Assembly (NCBI RefSeq): GCF_000372725.1
Contig: NW_005194698.1
Coordinates: 323,893 to 387,892, forward strand
Direction: 5' to 3'
Length of the DNA: 64,000 nucleotides
Source of the DNA: Emiliania huxleyi CCMP1516
Lineage: Eukaryota; Haptophyta; Isochrysidales; Noelaerhabdaceae
The notes below the pieces were generated by a model. The model saw only the letters and a list, made by a program, of their open reading frames with translations. It was not told where the DNA came from and searched no databases. Positions 1 to 9,191 of the stretch are shown piece after piece (within the stretch, counting starts at the first letter, position 1; every line of letters begins with the position of its first letter). Position numbers and translations under genes: made by a program.

Positions 1-246
1 GACGGCCGAGGAGGCGACGGCCGGTTGGGCCACGGCGACGTGCAGCGCCAGCTGCTGCCGAAGAAGGTCGAGGCCATCGCTGGCCAGCGCGTCGTCGCTG
101 TGTCGGCTGGAGATGCTCACAGCCTCGCCCTCACCACCGACGGCGCCGTCTTTACCTGGGGCAGGGGCGAGAACGGCTGCCTAGGTCACGGAGAGGACCT
201 GTCGAACCAGCTGCAGCCCAAGAAGATCGAGGTGTGGGCGGAGTGA
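1..246 (+). CDS. RCC1-repeat protein, C-terminal end (partial)
   Basis: The frame is open from the first base and stops with TGA at 244-246. It reads through one and a half RCC1 (regulator of chromosome condensation) repeats, with the typical GRGGDGRLGHGD turn, the AGDAHSLALTTDG strand and a second WGRGENGCLGHGE turn. RCC1 repeats fold into seven-bladed propellers, used in Ran GEFs, ubiquitin ligases and many algal signalling proteins. Only the last blades are in the window, so the overall protein cannot be named. The protein ends soon after the last turn (KKIEVWAE), so the final blade may be completed elsewhere or be incomplete. No intron is visible in this part. Confidence 0.8.
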   Translation, partial: DGRGGDGRLGHGDVQRQLLPKKVEAIAGQRVVAVSAGDAHSLALTTDGAVFTWGRGENGCLGHGEDLSNQLQPKKIEVWAE

Positions 247-426
247 GGTATATCGGGGCTCGCATGGCAGTACCTCGGCGGCCGCCCCGAGGACAGCGAG
301 AGAGCGAGAGAGGCGATCGCCCACCCACTGAGGGTGGGCCCGCTGAGGGCGAGAGGGATGGAAGGGCACTGCCGGTGCGGACGGGCTATATTGGTGTGTG
401 TCTACGCGCATGACTGGTTGGGTAGA

Positions 427-530
427 GTCTAAGTTCTGAGCCTCGAGGCTGAGCGGGTCTAAGTGTGACTAGTCACGCTGGGGTGCTTACGCGGTCTAAG
501 ATCAGCGAGAGCCTCTTACATCGGCTAAGT
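427..530 (+). repeat. left array of four CTAAG direct repeats
   Basis: The core CTAAG, usually preceded by GTCT or GGCT and followed by T, occurs at 429, 459, 496 and 525, at steps of 30, 37 and 29 bp. A second array in the same orientation lies at 1197-1291. The two bracket a roughly 670-bp segment with a Cys-rich reading frame. Function unknown; it could be protein-binding iterons or subterminal repeats of a decayed element. Confidence 0.5.
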
Positions 531-816
531 CGGCCGTGGCACAGCCTGGGGCCAAGAGGCTCCCACCGTGATCAACGATACGGCGCTAGCCCCCAAATTT
601 TCTTCGCCTGCGGCGGGCGCCTTCTAATCCGGATCGATCCTTCTCATGCTCAGCAATCGCCGCCTCAGCATCCTCCTCTTCCGATTCTCGTTGCTCTTCT
701 TGAGCGCAATCTTCAAGCCAAACAGTTCTCACAAATAGCCTCAAGCTCAAACAAACGCATGTCAAGGAAGCCTGTGTATGCTGGTCCTCTTTGAACGATC
801 CGCGCGTGAGGTAGAT

Positions 817-1120
817 CTAGCATAGGGCCTTGTTGGCAGCAGCCAGCTTGTTGCGCTGCTTCGTTGCGATGAGCTGATTGGGATCGCAGAAGTGCATGCC
901 AAGCACCGCCACGATCTTGAAGCAGAACACATCGCAACCGCATCGTCCGCACTGCCATCGGCATGCCGCGCCCGCCGCTTCGCCGCAGCCGCCTTAAGAC
1001 ACGCATAGCGGCAGCACATGGTACGGTGCGCGTACTTGAGCAGGAGTTGCGCGCCGCAAGTAGCGCACTGGCCCTGGGACAAGGCGATATGGCGTCGTGC
1101 GCGGCATACGTTGGTCGGGA
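817..1120 (-). pseudogene. Cys-rich (zinc-finger-like) gene fragment, frame broken
   Basis: On the minus strand one frame reads SQGQCATCGAQLLLKYAHRT followed by MCCRYACLK, and a second frame continues with CRWQCGRCGCDVFCF and a lysine-rich end before TAG at 817-819. Both halves look protein-like: paired CxxC motifs, then a basic tail. They lie in different frames and the second frame has a TAA stop before its own Cys cluster. Either an unseen intron or a frameshift separates them. The family is not recognised. It sits between two CTAAG repeat arrays, which suggests part of a decayed mobile element. Confidence 0.35.
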
Positions 1121-1196
1121 CGCGTCCAGGTATTTTTCGGGTAAACCTGGACTTTTGCAGGTATACCCGGGTTTTACCCGGATTTGGCCTTGTGCC

Positions 1197-1291
1197 GTCT
1201 AAGTTCATGGCCCCCGACCATACAGCGTCTAAGTCCGAGCCCGGCTCCGTGCGGGGGCTAAGTTGAGCGCTCGCTCGCTGCAGAGGCTAAG
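1197..1291 (+). repeat. right array of four CTAAG direct repeats
   Basis: CTAAG cores at 1199, 1229, 1258 and 1287, at steps of 30, 29 and 29 bp, in the same orientation as the array at 427-530. The regular pitch, close to three helical turns, is unlikely to be chance. Confidence 0.5.
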
Positions 1292-1339
1292 TGTAGAGCG
1301 ACCCACCCTCTAGCCCTACTACCCAACCATTCGCGCATG

Positions 1340-1370
1340 TAAATTTCCTTTTTCGCACGACACTGGGCAG
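1340..1370 (+). promoter_or_regulatory. initiator-like element AAATTTCCTTTTTCGC
   Basis: This block, followed by ACGACACTGGGCAG, closely matches the blocks at 42388-42415 and 43182-43212 that sit just upstream of coding frames. No convincing gene follows here: 1371-1976 has only short open frames. It may be an orphan promoter copy. Confidence 0.3.
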
Positions 1371-1976
1371 TCGAAAAAAATTGCTTTAGCTAAAAGAACG
1401 GGCACGCATAGTCTCCCCCCTCCATTCTCCCCCCCTTGGCGCTCCGTGTAACGCGTACTAGTGTAGGCTAGGTGTGCGGGGCGAATGAGTGATGAACCAA
1501 GTTAGTGCCTTGGTGTCCGTCCCCCATAATGGCTTCCCCTGATCTCTCTCACTTCTAGGGTACTCCCTCAGTGTGGCGCTCCCTTATCCCCCCCCTCATC
1601 CCTCCCCTTTCTCTCTCCGAGATGACCCGTGCTCTACGTGCCAAGGTTCGGTCCTCAGGGAGGGGGGATTGGCGATGTGTCATCGTGGGTTGTTTGTCGA
1701 TGGACGCCCAACAGTTTCGATTTCCCTCCTTAGCGCCCCGGGTAGAGCGTGGCCTCCCCTGGAGCCTGCCACGCCCGTTCTGTCTAAGCCCAGGGTTCAG
1801 CTTTCCAGTTGATCCTTATCGGACTGGTGAGTTCCGTCTAGCTGTCAGTGTGGCGTCGCAGGGAGTCGTTGGCGGCGGTGCTACACACACTATGCCTGGA
1901 TTCGTTCTCTCCAAAGGAGTGTTTTGTTTTGACAAGATTTTATGGGCTAGCTATCTCGCAGTACATGCGCACGAGC

Positions 1977-2219
1977 TTAGCTGCTATTACATCTCCGTGG
2001 CAAGCCTTGGGGGCACATGAGCACACGTTTGCCCTGTAGCATCAGGGAGAGGACGCTGCCCAACATCTCCTTGCGCTGTGCTGGCGTAACTCTCGCTGTC
2101 TCGTGGTGGAGAGGGAGAGGGGGGGAGTAATCCCTTGCCACCTCCAGTGGGGTTCGCCCGTCGTCGAGAATCTCAGCAAACCCATCAACGACTATTCCTC
2201 TCTCGGCTTCTCCTCTCAT
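1977..2219 (-). CDS. short ankyrin-like reading frame
   Basis: An 80-residue frame contains ILDDGRTPLEVARDY, which resembles the DGxTPLxxA core of an ankyrin repeat, followed by an amphipathic stretch (KEMLGSVLSLMLQGKR) and a short tail. The upstream exons of a full ankyrin protein were not identified, so this is probably the 3' exon of a larger minus-strand gene or a fragment. Ankyrin repeats mediate protein binding. No other family mark is visible. Confidence 0.35.
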   Translation of the reverse strand: MRGEAERGIVVDGFAEILDDGRTPLEVARDYSPPLPLHHETARVTPAQRKEMLGSVLSLMLQGKRVLMCPQGLPRRCNSS

Positions 2220-2322
2220 TCCGAGTGGGTTGCCTAGGGGGGTGCCTCGTGCCTCTTTGAATGGGTACTAATGTGAGATCTCGGGGCAAGGGTTGGTGCT
2301 TGTTGAGCACTGTTACTAGTTG

Positions 2323-2738
2323 TCAGACAGCTGAGTGGGAGGGGCCGGCCTCGGTGCGGGCGCGCTTGAGGCGGCGGAGCACCTCCAACTTGCTCTCCAC
2401 TTGGTCCCTGGTCGCCAGCTTGTTCTTGTTGCCGCGGTGGTAGGTCCCGACGCAGGTGCACATGAGCGGCGCCGCGTCGCCGATGAGTCCGAGCTGTGGG
2501 GGGGGGGGGGGAGAGATATTTCTTTATTTGGGTGGGTGGGGATAGGGTGTTGGGAGGATGGGGGGGGGGAATGAGGTTGTCAACTCACAACCGCCAGGGC
2601 CGCACCACAGGCGTCTTGCGGTATGCAGGGCGAAGGAGGAGGAGCCAGAGCCCGGGGAGGATTGGGAGGGGGAGGAGCGGCCGGAGGAGTACGCCGGCCT
2701 CTTTGACGACCCGTAAGGGGCCGTCGCCTGCTGTGCCA
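2323..2738 (-). CDS. possible two-exon hypothetical gene
   Basis: A minus-strand frame at 2323-2497 begins right after a polypyrimidine tract ending in CACAG. It encodes a protein-like segment (APLMCTCVGTYHRGNKNKL, then a charged helix) ending in TGA at 2323-2325. A Ser-rich frame starting MAQQATAPYGSSKRP lies upstream with its ATG at 2738. The phases of the two pieces do not join cleanly with the donor I can see, so the exon structure is uncertain. Family not recognised. If real, it is transcribed divergently from the ECD gene. Confidence 0.3.
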
Positions 2739-2744
2739 TTTGTA

Positions 2745-2800
2745 GTGCCAGTCCGAGCCAGTCTGCTGTGAGAGGGGCTTGTATAGTAAAATTCTTTTCT
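2745..2800 (+). promoter_or_regulatory. core promoter of the ECD gene (CCAGT pair plus initiator)
   Basis: GTGCCAGTCCGAGCCAGTC (2745-2763) is a tandem CCAGT pair with 10-bp spacing. CTGTGAGAGGGGCTTGTAT and an AAATTCTTTTCT initiator (2789-2800) follow, 50-60 nt before the ATG at 2850. Nearly the same layout precedes the NPRL3 gene at 9094-9170. Confidence 0.55.
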
Positions 2801-2849
2801 CGTCTGCGCAGCTGGCACGCGCGCTTTCTATCGCCTGCTGTTGTCCCCA

Positions 2850-5800
2850 ATGAGCACCGACGCGTCCGACAGTGTTGCCTTCCACCTCTACCTCGACCCT
2901 TCGCAAGACGGCCTCGGCGACGGCCCAGAGCGGCAGCTGGCGCGGTGCCGCGAGGCGCGAGATGCGTGGGCAGCGCAGCTGCTGCCGTGGCTCGCCAGCC
3001 ACGTCTGGGAGCGAGAGCCGCTCCAGCTGTGGGTGTGGGACCCTGCCGACTCGCGTACGCACGGCCGTGGCCGCCGCGGCGGCGGCGGCGACGAAGACAG
3101 CCCTGCCGAGGAGGCTCACGTGTGGGGTCGTCTCTCGGTGGGCGGTTCGGTGCATGACGAGTGGGTTGTGGTGGCGGCGCTGCTGCGCCTCACGGGCAGC
3201 GAGGAGGGCGTGAGCGCCACGCTGCGCGACGGCGACGGCGAGCTGCTGCTCATCGAGGCTGCGTACTCGCTGCCCGACTGGCTGACGCCGGAGAATGCGC
3301 CCGACCGCGCGCTGCCAGCGGGGCGGTGCCGGTGACATGCGTCCCTGACATTGGGCTCGACACGTCCTCCAGGCGCCCAACCGCGCCTTCCTGCGGGGAG
3401 GGGCGCTCCACCTGCTGCCTCCCTCGCCCGAAGACGAGAGGCGAGGCCCGGCACCGACTCCACACACACACTCCTCCCTTTCACTTCCACCGAGCCGTGC
3501 GCACATGCAATCAAGGCGAGGCTCGGCCGGTCCCCTCTCCGCCTCCGAGGGCCTGAGCCGGCTGCGGAGGGTGTGTGCGGGGCTGCGGTGCGGCGCCGCG
3601 GTGCGGGTGGGAGGCGTAGCCTCGCGGCCGGAGCTGAACGGGCGGAGAGGCACCGTGGTCGTCGAGGAGAGCGAGGCGGGGCGGCTGGGAGTTCGGGTGG
3701 AGGGGCTGGAAGAGGCGAGTCTGCACCGCCGCGGGGAGGAAGCCCCGTCTGCCTGGCTGACCCACCCCTGACGGAGGACCGGTGTGGACTTCTCTCAGGC
3801 CCTCTCCCTCCACCGGCGATCCCTCTCCCTCGTCGCGGAGGGCGCGCCACACACACCTAGCGCCGCCCCCTAGCAGCCCCACCCGCCTTGCACCGCCCCC
3901 TACCCCTACCCCTACCCCTACCCCTACCCCTACCCCTACCCCTACCCCTACCCCTACCCCTACCCCTACCCCTATCCCTACCCCTACCCCAGCAGCCCCA
4001 CCCGCCTAGCACCCTCCCGACGACCTCCCTACGCCTCCCTCCCCGTTGTTTGGTATTGACTTCTGGTGAGGTAGGCGGGCGCCCTGCCGCCTCGCTGCAG
4101 CCAGAGGCCAACCGCTGCCGCGACTCCTCCGCTCGCCGCCGGTACCTCCGCGGTGTCTCACGCCATGCCCTCGTCTCGCATAGGCAACCTCCGCCCTGTC
4201 TCGCCGTGTGGTGCTCCCCTCCTCTCGCGACGAAGCCGACGGCCCCTGCGAATGAGTCGCCGATCCGGCGCCGCACTTGTCTGACCAGGCGCTGCTCTGC
4301 GACGGCCCCGACGGTCTCCCACTCCGCCACACCGCCGCCGCGCTGCTGCCTCTGCCGGCCTCGCCTCCCCACCGCCCGGTCAGCCGCGGTTTATGAGGCC
4401 GTGAGACCGAAAGGCCGTGGACAGGCGGCTCAGCTTCTCTCGTCTCAGCCGCAGCTAGCCGCCGCCGCGTGTGCCGCATTCGAGGAGCGGACTGCGCAGG
4501 GGCTGGAGAGGGCGGCTGCCGCACAGGCGAGATGCAGCCGAGGTGTAGCCGAGATGGGATCTGGTGGGGTGGCTGTGCTGCAGCGCGCCGCCATAATGAG
4601 TATCATGATGCCGTGGTGTTGTTTCTTTTATTCTTAGGCGCTCCACCGCAACGCACCGTGGACTCGCGTCGGCGTCACGCTCTCGAGAAGCGCCTTCGCA
4701 CGCCTGTCGGCCCTCCGCTTCGCCGCTCCCGCCGCCGCCAAGCCGCCAGCTGCTCTCGCCGCCGCCGCGCCAGCCTCCGCCGACCTTGGCGCCGGGCATG
4801 GTGTCGTCGAGCTGCAGCTGCTGCGAACAGCTCCTCTCCACGCGCCTGGCTGTGAACAGGCGCCAAGCTTGGGTTGGGTCTCGCGCTGCTGCTGCTGCGG
4901 GGAGGAGGAGGAGGGGGAGGGGGAGGAGGGGGAGGGGGAGGGCGGGTGGCGGAGGGAGCTGCGTGGGAGCGGTGCTCGCCCTCTCTCGCCGCGGAGAGCG
5001 CGATTGGTTCCGGAGGAGGAGTGAGCGTGGCCGAGTCTGTGAATCAGGCCCGCCTCCTCCCCTCCCTCTGCGGCGCGCGACAAGTCTCCGCCAGTCTGAG
5101 CGGCTCTGGCGACTCGATCAGGTACCTCGCCTCCCTTCGCAACGCCGGCTACTTTCGCGGCGAGAGGGAGGGCTCCGCGCTTCACAGGCGCAGCTCTCGT
5201 CCTTCGTCTTCTTGCTAGCAGCACTAATGCTCTCCTGGGACGGCTCCGCCCTTTGGTTAGGATGCTCACCGCGCGCGCCACCGCCGCTTTCTCCTCCGAC
5301 GCTGCTGCGCCGTGCGGAGGAAGAGGCATGGGGGGGTAGGGGGGGGGGGGGATTGGGTGGGCGGGTGCGGCGTCGAGTCACACGCGCACGCTGTGAACAG
5401 GCGGCGGGAGCGAGGCGTGGCTCGACGGGGCTGCGCGTGAGGCTGCCGCCGCGCTCGCCTCGCCCTCGACGCTGCCGTCGCTCTCCGATCTCGAGGTCTC
5501 TGGGACGGCGGCGACTTCCCCGGAGGAGGGCGCACTCTCGGCTGAGCTCCGGGCCCTCTCTCGGCTGTCAGGCGGCGGCGGCGGCGATGCCCCGGGATGA
5601 GGACGCGTGGCTGCGCCTGTCCGAGTTGGGCTTCGAGGAGGCGATGCGGGCCCACGCCGCCCCGCCTCTAGAGGGCGGCGGAGGGGCGGGGGGGGGCGCG
5701 GGCGGCGGCGGTGGCGCGGCGGGTGGCGTCGGCGCGGCGGGCGGGGGTGGCAGGGCGGGCGGGGGTGGAGGTGGCGGGGCTTCGTTGGGGGGGGAGGAGG

Positions 5801-6775
5801 AGGCGGTGGCGGCGCTCGGCGAGGTTGTGAGCGGGCTCAAGGGGTTCCTTCAGACGCGGGCGACACCCGAAGGCGCGACGCTGCTTCCTAGACACCTCCT
5901 AGACACTTCCTAGACGCGCCGTGCACCCCTCAGCAGCGTCTCGTCTCGGCTGGTCGTGTCTCTTCACAGCTGCCGCTGTTCACAGCTGCCGCTGTTCACA
6001 GCTGCTGTTGCGAGTGATCAGGCGCCGAGTTGGTCGCGGGGAGGGAGGTGCAGGTACTGCCGCACTCGCGCCGAAAGTCGAGATGGCCCGAGAGTCCGAG
6101 ATCGTCCGAGGTCGTCGGAGATGACCCGAGATGTCCCGAGCTGCTTAGGTCCAGCTCGACTCGAGCCTGTTCCTGCAGTCGCTGCAAGCCGCGCTCGGCG
6201 GCGCGGCTGGGGGGGGCGAGGAGGGGAGCGAGGAGGGGAGCGAGGAGGGGAGCGAGGAGGGGAGCGAGGAGGGGAGCGAGGAGGGGAGCAAGGGCGAGGG
6301 CGAGGACGAGGGCGAGGGCGGTGGTGGCGAGGAGGGCGAGGAGGAGGGTATGGCTGGGATACGAGACCTGATGGAGGCGTCTCGATTGTGCAGCTCAGGG
6401 CCCCAGCGGCGGGTGGAGTCGGCGTCTCTTCACACCGGCCCCCGCTATGAACAGGCGATGGACGCGGAGCTCCACTTCAAGGCTTCGGGGCCCGACTTTG
6501 CCATGCGGGCCGCCGGCGGTGGCGAGGGCGCAGACGGAGGCGAGGTCGGCGGCGGCGGCGGCGGCGGCGGCGGCGGAGGAGGAGGAGGAGGAGGGGAGGG
6601 TGCCGTCGACCTCGACCTGAACCTGGTGCAAAACATGCTCAAGGCGCACTCGGCGCAGGGGGGATTGTCAGGCCCCGCCGCGAGCCTGCTCGGCTCGCTC
6701 GGCGTGGTGCTGCCGGCGGACGCGGACGCCGCAGCAGAGAAGGAAGAGGCGGCGGGCGGCGGGCAAGAGGTGTAA
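2850..6775 (+). CDS. ECD: ECD/SGT1 family protein (ecdysoneless homologue), multi-exon
   Basis: Exon 1 (ATG 2850) carries the N-terminal SGT1 domain, with DGELLLIEAAYSLPDWLTPEN matching the conserved ECD signature. Exon 2 opens near 3372 with PNRAFLRGGALHLLPPS. Later exons include a Leu/Ala helix near 4420-4520, WTRVGVTLSRSAFARLSALR near 4655-4720, and the C-terminal signature DLDLNLVQNMLKAHSAQ plus SGPAASLLGSLGV near 6610-6710; the stop is at 6773-6775. These match ECD proteins from end to end. ECD is a nuclear-cytoplasmic protein linked in animals to pre-mRNA splicing (PRPF8), the R2TP chaperone complex and cell-cycle control. A 78-nt in-frame segment (6377-6454) interrupts DLMEAMDAEL and is read as an intron with a GC or GT donor. 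Introns carry hexamer, Gly-codon and introner-like repeats. The middle exons are only partly resolved. Confidence 0.8.
3505..3771 (+). other. SH3-like RPELNGRRG module in ECD exon 2 frame
   Basis: The ECD exon 2 frame stays open to a TGA at 3769-3771 and encodes VRVGGVASRPELNGRRGTVV followed by a beta-rich stretch. Similar RPELNGRRG modules occur in many algal ankyrin and MYND proteins (family knowledge from memory). It may be an alternative 3' end of the ECD transcript, an unrelated small exon, or a chance frame. Confidence 0.35.
3897..3994 (+). repeat. CCCCTA hexamer tandem array (telomere-like)
   Basis: About 16 copies of CCCCTA with one variant, lying in an intron of the ECD gene. The unit resembles G-rich telomere repeats on the other strand but is internal, flanked by ordinary intron sequence. 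Confidence 0.85.
5957..6004 (+). repeat. introner-like motif cluster in ECD intron
   Basis: CTCTTCACAGCTGCCG is followed by two further TTCACAGCTGC copies. Related CTGTGAACAG copies in this gene lie near 4851-4862 and 5391-5402, and a CTATGAACAG copy at 6445-6454. In the last cases the sense strand ends in AACAG, a good 3' splice site. Confidence 0.5.
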
Positions 6776-7163
6776 TGCGTACAGTATATGAGTCCTCTCT
6801 GTCTCCGTCAACCAAGGCGTGAAACGTGAGTGCGAGTGTTCATGGTGTATAGCTAAGTACTGGCTCAGCAGCAGCAGAGGGGCGGTTCAGAATACGCATA
6901 TGAACCTGGTGTAGCATAAAGCCGTATGCGAATTAAGCCCCGTGCCCGTCTTAGGGGGCCCAGCGCCCCAAAATCCACCAACTGTGGGATTTCGCGCAAT
7001 CGCTTGACTCTGAAAAGCTCTAATGTACCTCCTGCGAGGGCTGTGGTCGCCGCAGACTGGCTCCGACTTGACGGGCGCATGGAGACGTGATGCCTGCATG
7101 CGCCCGTCAAGTCGAAATCGACATGCGAGTCGATCTTTGGCCCGCCAAGTCGTGGCGGCGTGC

Positions 7164-7250
<87 letters not shown>

Positions 7251-7512
7251 ACCTCGAGGCGGGCGGTAACAAACCGGTATGGCTGCGGTAGTGCGTCTCC
7301 AGCCATGTCTACTAAGGATGGCTGCCGTGTGTGTGTTGCAGCCATCGGGCTGAAGGATGTGGCTGCACTGTAGCTAGCTCAGCCATCCTTAGGTAAGATG
7401 GCTGTGTAGGAGACAGCACAGCCATAGTGCGCTTACATTCCGAGGTTAGCCCATAAATACGCTCAACGTAGCCTCTCGAATAACGTACATGAACCTCTCA
7501 AAGTCAAACGTA
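6776..7512. other. intergenic, no gene seen; contains a GT microsatellite
   Basis: No convincing coding frame. The stretch 7165-7249 is an unbroken GT dinucleotide array of over 40 units. Just upstream, a short palindrome-like stretch (CCCGTCAAGTCGAAATCGAC) and repeated GGCTGTG/CAGCCAT words are seen without a clear function. Confidence 0.7.
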
Positions 7513-8490
7513 TCACTCCGTTGTGTTCGCGCGCGTCACTGGCGGAGCCGGAGCATCGCCTGCCGTGCTACTCACGCCGCTCGCCGCCGCCGTGCCCCCG
7601 GCGGAGCCCAGGAGCGACCTCCAGCGCGAGGGTGCGGGTGCCGACGCCGCTGCTGCCGGGGCCGAAGTCCCTCGCGCCTTCGCGCGCGCGATGACGGCCG
7701 CGAAGGCGTCCACCGACTGGTCCGCGGGAGCGGCGGCAGCCGCTCCGTGCGCGTGCCCGTCCGCCAGGCTGTGCATCTGCTCGGTGAGGCGCGCAATCAC
7801 CTCGTCGCGGGCCTGTAAGCGCGCCGCCGCCTCCGCCTCGCGCGCCGCCGCCGCGTCGGCCACCAGCTTCGCAGAGCGCAGCGCGGCCGCCTGCGACACG
7901 AGCCGCTCCGAGTCCTCGGACGCGATCGCCTCTGCCGCGGCCACCTCGGCGGTGAGGGCGGCGAGCCCCACTCGAAAGTCCTCCACAGACCGCCGCTCCG
8001 GAGCGGTGGGAAGCTGCTGTTCGGCAAGGGCAGCTGCGGCCGCCACTTCTGCTAGCCGGTGAACGGAGGCGGACACAGCCGCCTCGGCGCCACTCAGCTC
8101 CGCCGCGAGGGAGCCAACGCACACGCGCGCCTCTGCCAACGCCGCCTCCTGGGCCGCCTCCGCCGCCCGCAGCTCAGCCAAGAGGGATGCGACCTCGGTG
8201 CGGCTCGCCTGCGCCTCCTCTGACAGGTAGAGCCCCGTCTGCGACGCNNNNNNNNNNNNNNNNNNNNNNNNNNNNNNNNNNNNNNNNNNNNNNNNNNNNN
8301 NNNNNNNNNNNNNNNNNNNNNNNNNNNNNNNNNNNNNNNNNNNNNNNACGAGTCGCGCAGAGCACCGGCGAGAGCAAACGCGCCGGCGTCGATGTCGGCC
8401 ATCGCCTCCTCCGCCTCCGCCTCCGCCTCCGCCTCCGCCGCTGCCTCCGCCTCCGCCCCCGCCTCCCCCTCCGCCTCCGCCCCCGCCTCC
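7513..8490 (-). CDS. Ala/Glu-rich coiled-coil protein, interrupted by assembly gap
   Basis: The minus-strand frame below the gap is rich in Ala, Glu, Arg and Leu with heptad spacing (for example EEAQASRTEVASLLAELRAA, then SERLVSQAAALRSAKLVAD), followed by a Pro/Ala/Ser-rich tail ending at 7513. Above the gap, Glu-Ala repeats lead into MADIDAGAFALAGALRDS. The two parts probably belong to one protein but the 100-N gap (8248-8347) hides the join. No known domain is recognised; a long coiled coil suggests a structural or scaffold role. The 5' end is uncertain: an AG acceptor near 8490 suggests an upstream exon. Confidence 0.5.
   Translation of the reverse strand, partial: GGGGGGGGGGGGGGGGSGGGGGGGGGGGGDGRHRRRRVCSRRCSARLXXXXXXXXXXXXXXXXXXXXXXXXXXXXXXXXXXASQTGLYLSEEAQASRTEVASLLAELRAAEAAQEAALAEARVCVGSLAAELSGAEAAVSASVHRLAEVAAAAALAEQQLPTAPERRSVEDFRVGLAALTAEVAAAEAIASEDSERLVSQAAALRSAKLVADAAAAREAEAAARLQARDEVIARLTEQMHSLADGHAHGAAAAAPADQSVDAFAAVIARAKARGTSAPAAAASAPAPSRWRSLLGSAGGTAAASGVSSTAGDAPAPPVTRANTTE
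8248..8347. other. assembly gap (100 N)
   Basis: Exactly 100 Ns, the usual placeholder for a gap of unknown size. Sequence on both sides is low-complexity and coding. Confidence 0.98.
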
Positions 8491-8519
8491 GCCTACTTGG
8501 CTCCGTGCACCCGCCCGCC

Positions 8520-8960
8520 CCCGCCACAGGCAAGCTCATTCACAACCGTGTACTTGTGTCTGGTGTTGTGGCCCTGCTGCGGGACGTTGACAGCAGCATC
8601 GCCAAACTCGTCGTGGGTCTTCTTGTTCCGAGTCTTCTTGCCCGCCGCCGCGGGGCCTGGCAAGCCACGTCGAGGGGGAGACCGACCCAGAGACGGCGCT
8701 GCACCGAAAGACGCATCGCCCAGGTCTCCATTCGCATGTCATCCCGCATGGGGATGCATGGCGTTGAGGAAGGCGCCGGCGCCATCCTGGCTCATATCAC
8801 CGCCACGAAGCGGACTGCCTCCCGCCAAGCCTCATGCTTCGCCCGCTCCCTGCCCTTGGCATGCGCCTTGCCCCCGTCTTCCTCCTCCCGCGGCATGGGA
8901 GAGCCGACTTTGCGGAGCCCTCATCCCTTAGCTCGAGGGCGAGGGCGCGCGAAAGCCCGA
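8520..8960 (-). pseudogene. broken minus-strand reading frames of unknown family
   Basis: Three protein-like pieces lie in succession in different frames: MPREEEDGGKAHAKGRERAK, then MSQDGAGAFLNAMHPHAG, then a Lys-rich end (GKKTRNKKTHDEFGDAAVNV). A TGA separates the second and third. They may be exons of one gene with unseen introns, or a decayed copy. No family recognised. Confidence 0.25.
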
Positions 8961-9093
8961 TAAAGGGGAAGTAGGAGAAAGCAGTTGGGCGAGTCATATT
9001 TAGCGAATCAGCAGGAAGAAAACCAGAGTCCTGGACCTACCCCCCCTCCCCCCCGCGGAAAAGGGTTTTCTTTCATAAGGTGAGCCTGTGTGT

Positions 9094-9170
9094 GTGCCAG
9101 TCCGCGCCAGTCTGCGCCCTTGTCGTGCCAGTGTGCTGTGCGAGAGGCTTGTATCTTAAGAATTCTTTCA
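9094..9170 (+). promoter_or_regulatory. core promoter of the NPRL3 gene
   Basis: GTGCCAGTCCGCGCCAGTC (9094-9112) is followed by CTGTGCGAGAGGCTTGTAT and AAGAATTCTTTC (9159-9169), about 22 nt before the ATG at 9192. Apart from a 20-bp longer spacer it matches the ECD promoter almost base for base. Confidence 0.55.
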
Positions 9171-9191
9171 TAAAAAAGAAACCCGCCAACA

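Noticed and set aside
3897..3994. Chromosome end (telomere)
   Set aside because: The CCCCTA array is short, internal and within the ECD gene, with coding exons on both sides.
7165..7249. Coding meaning of the GT array (poly-Val/Cys frames), likewise at 32789 and 53448
   Set aside because: Simple dinucleotide microsatellites; the frames have no support outside the repeat.
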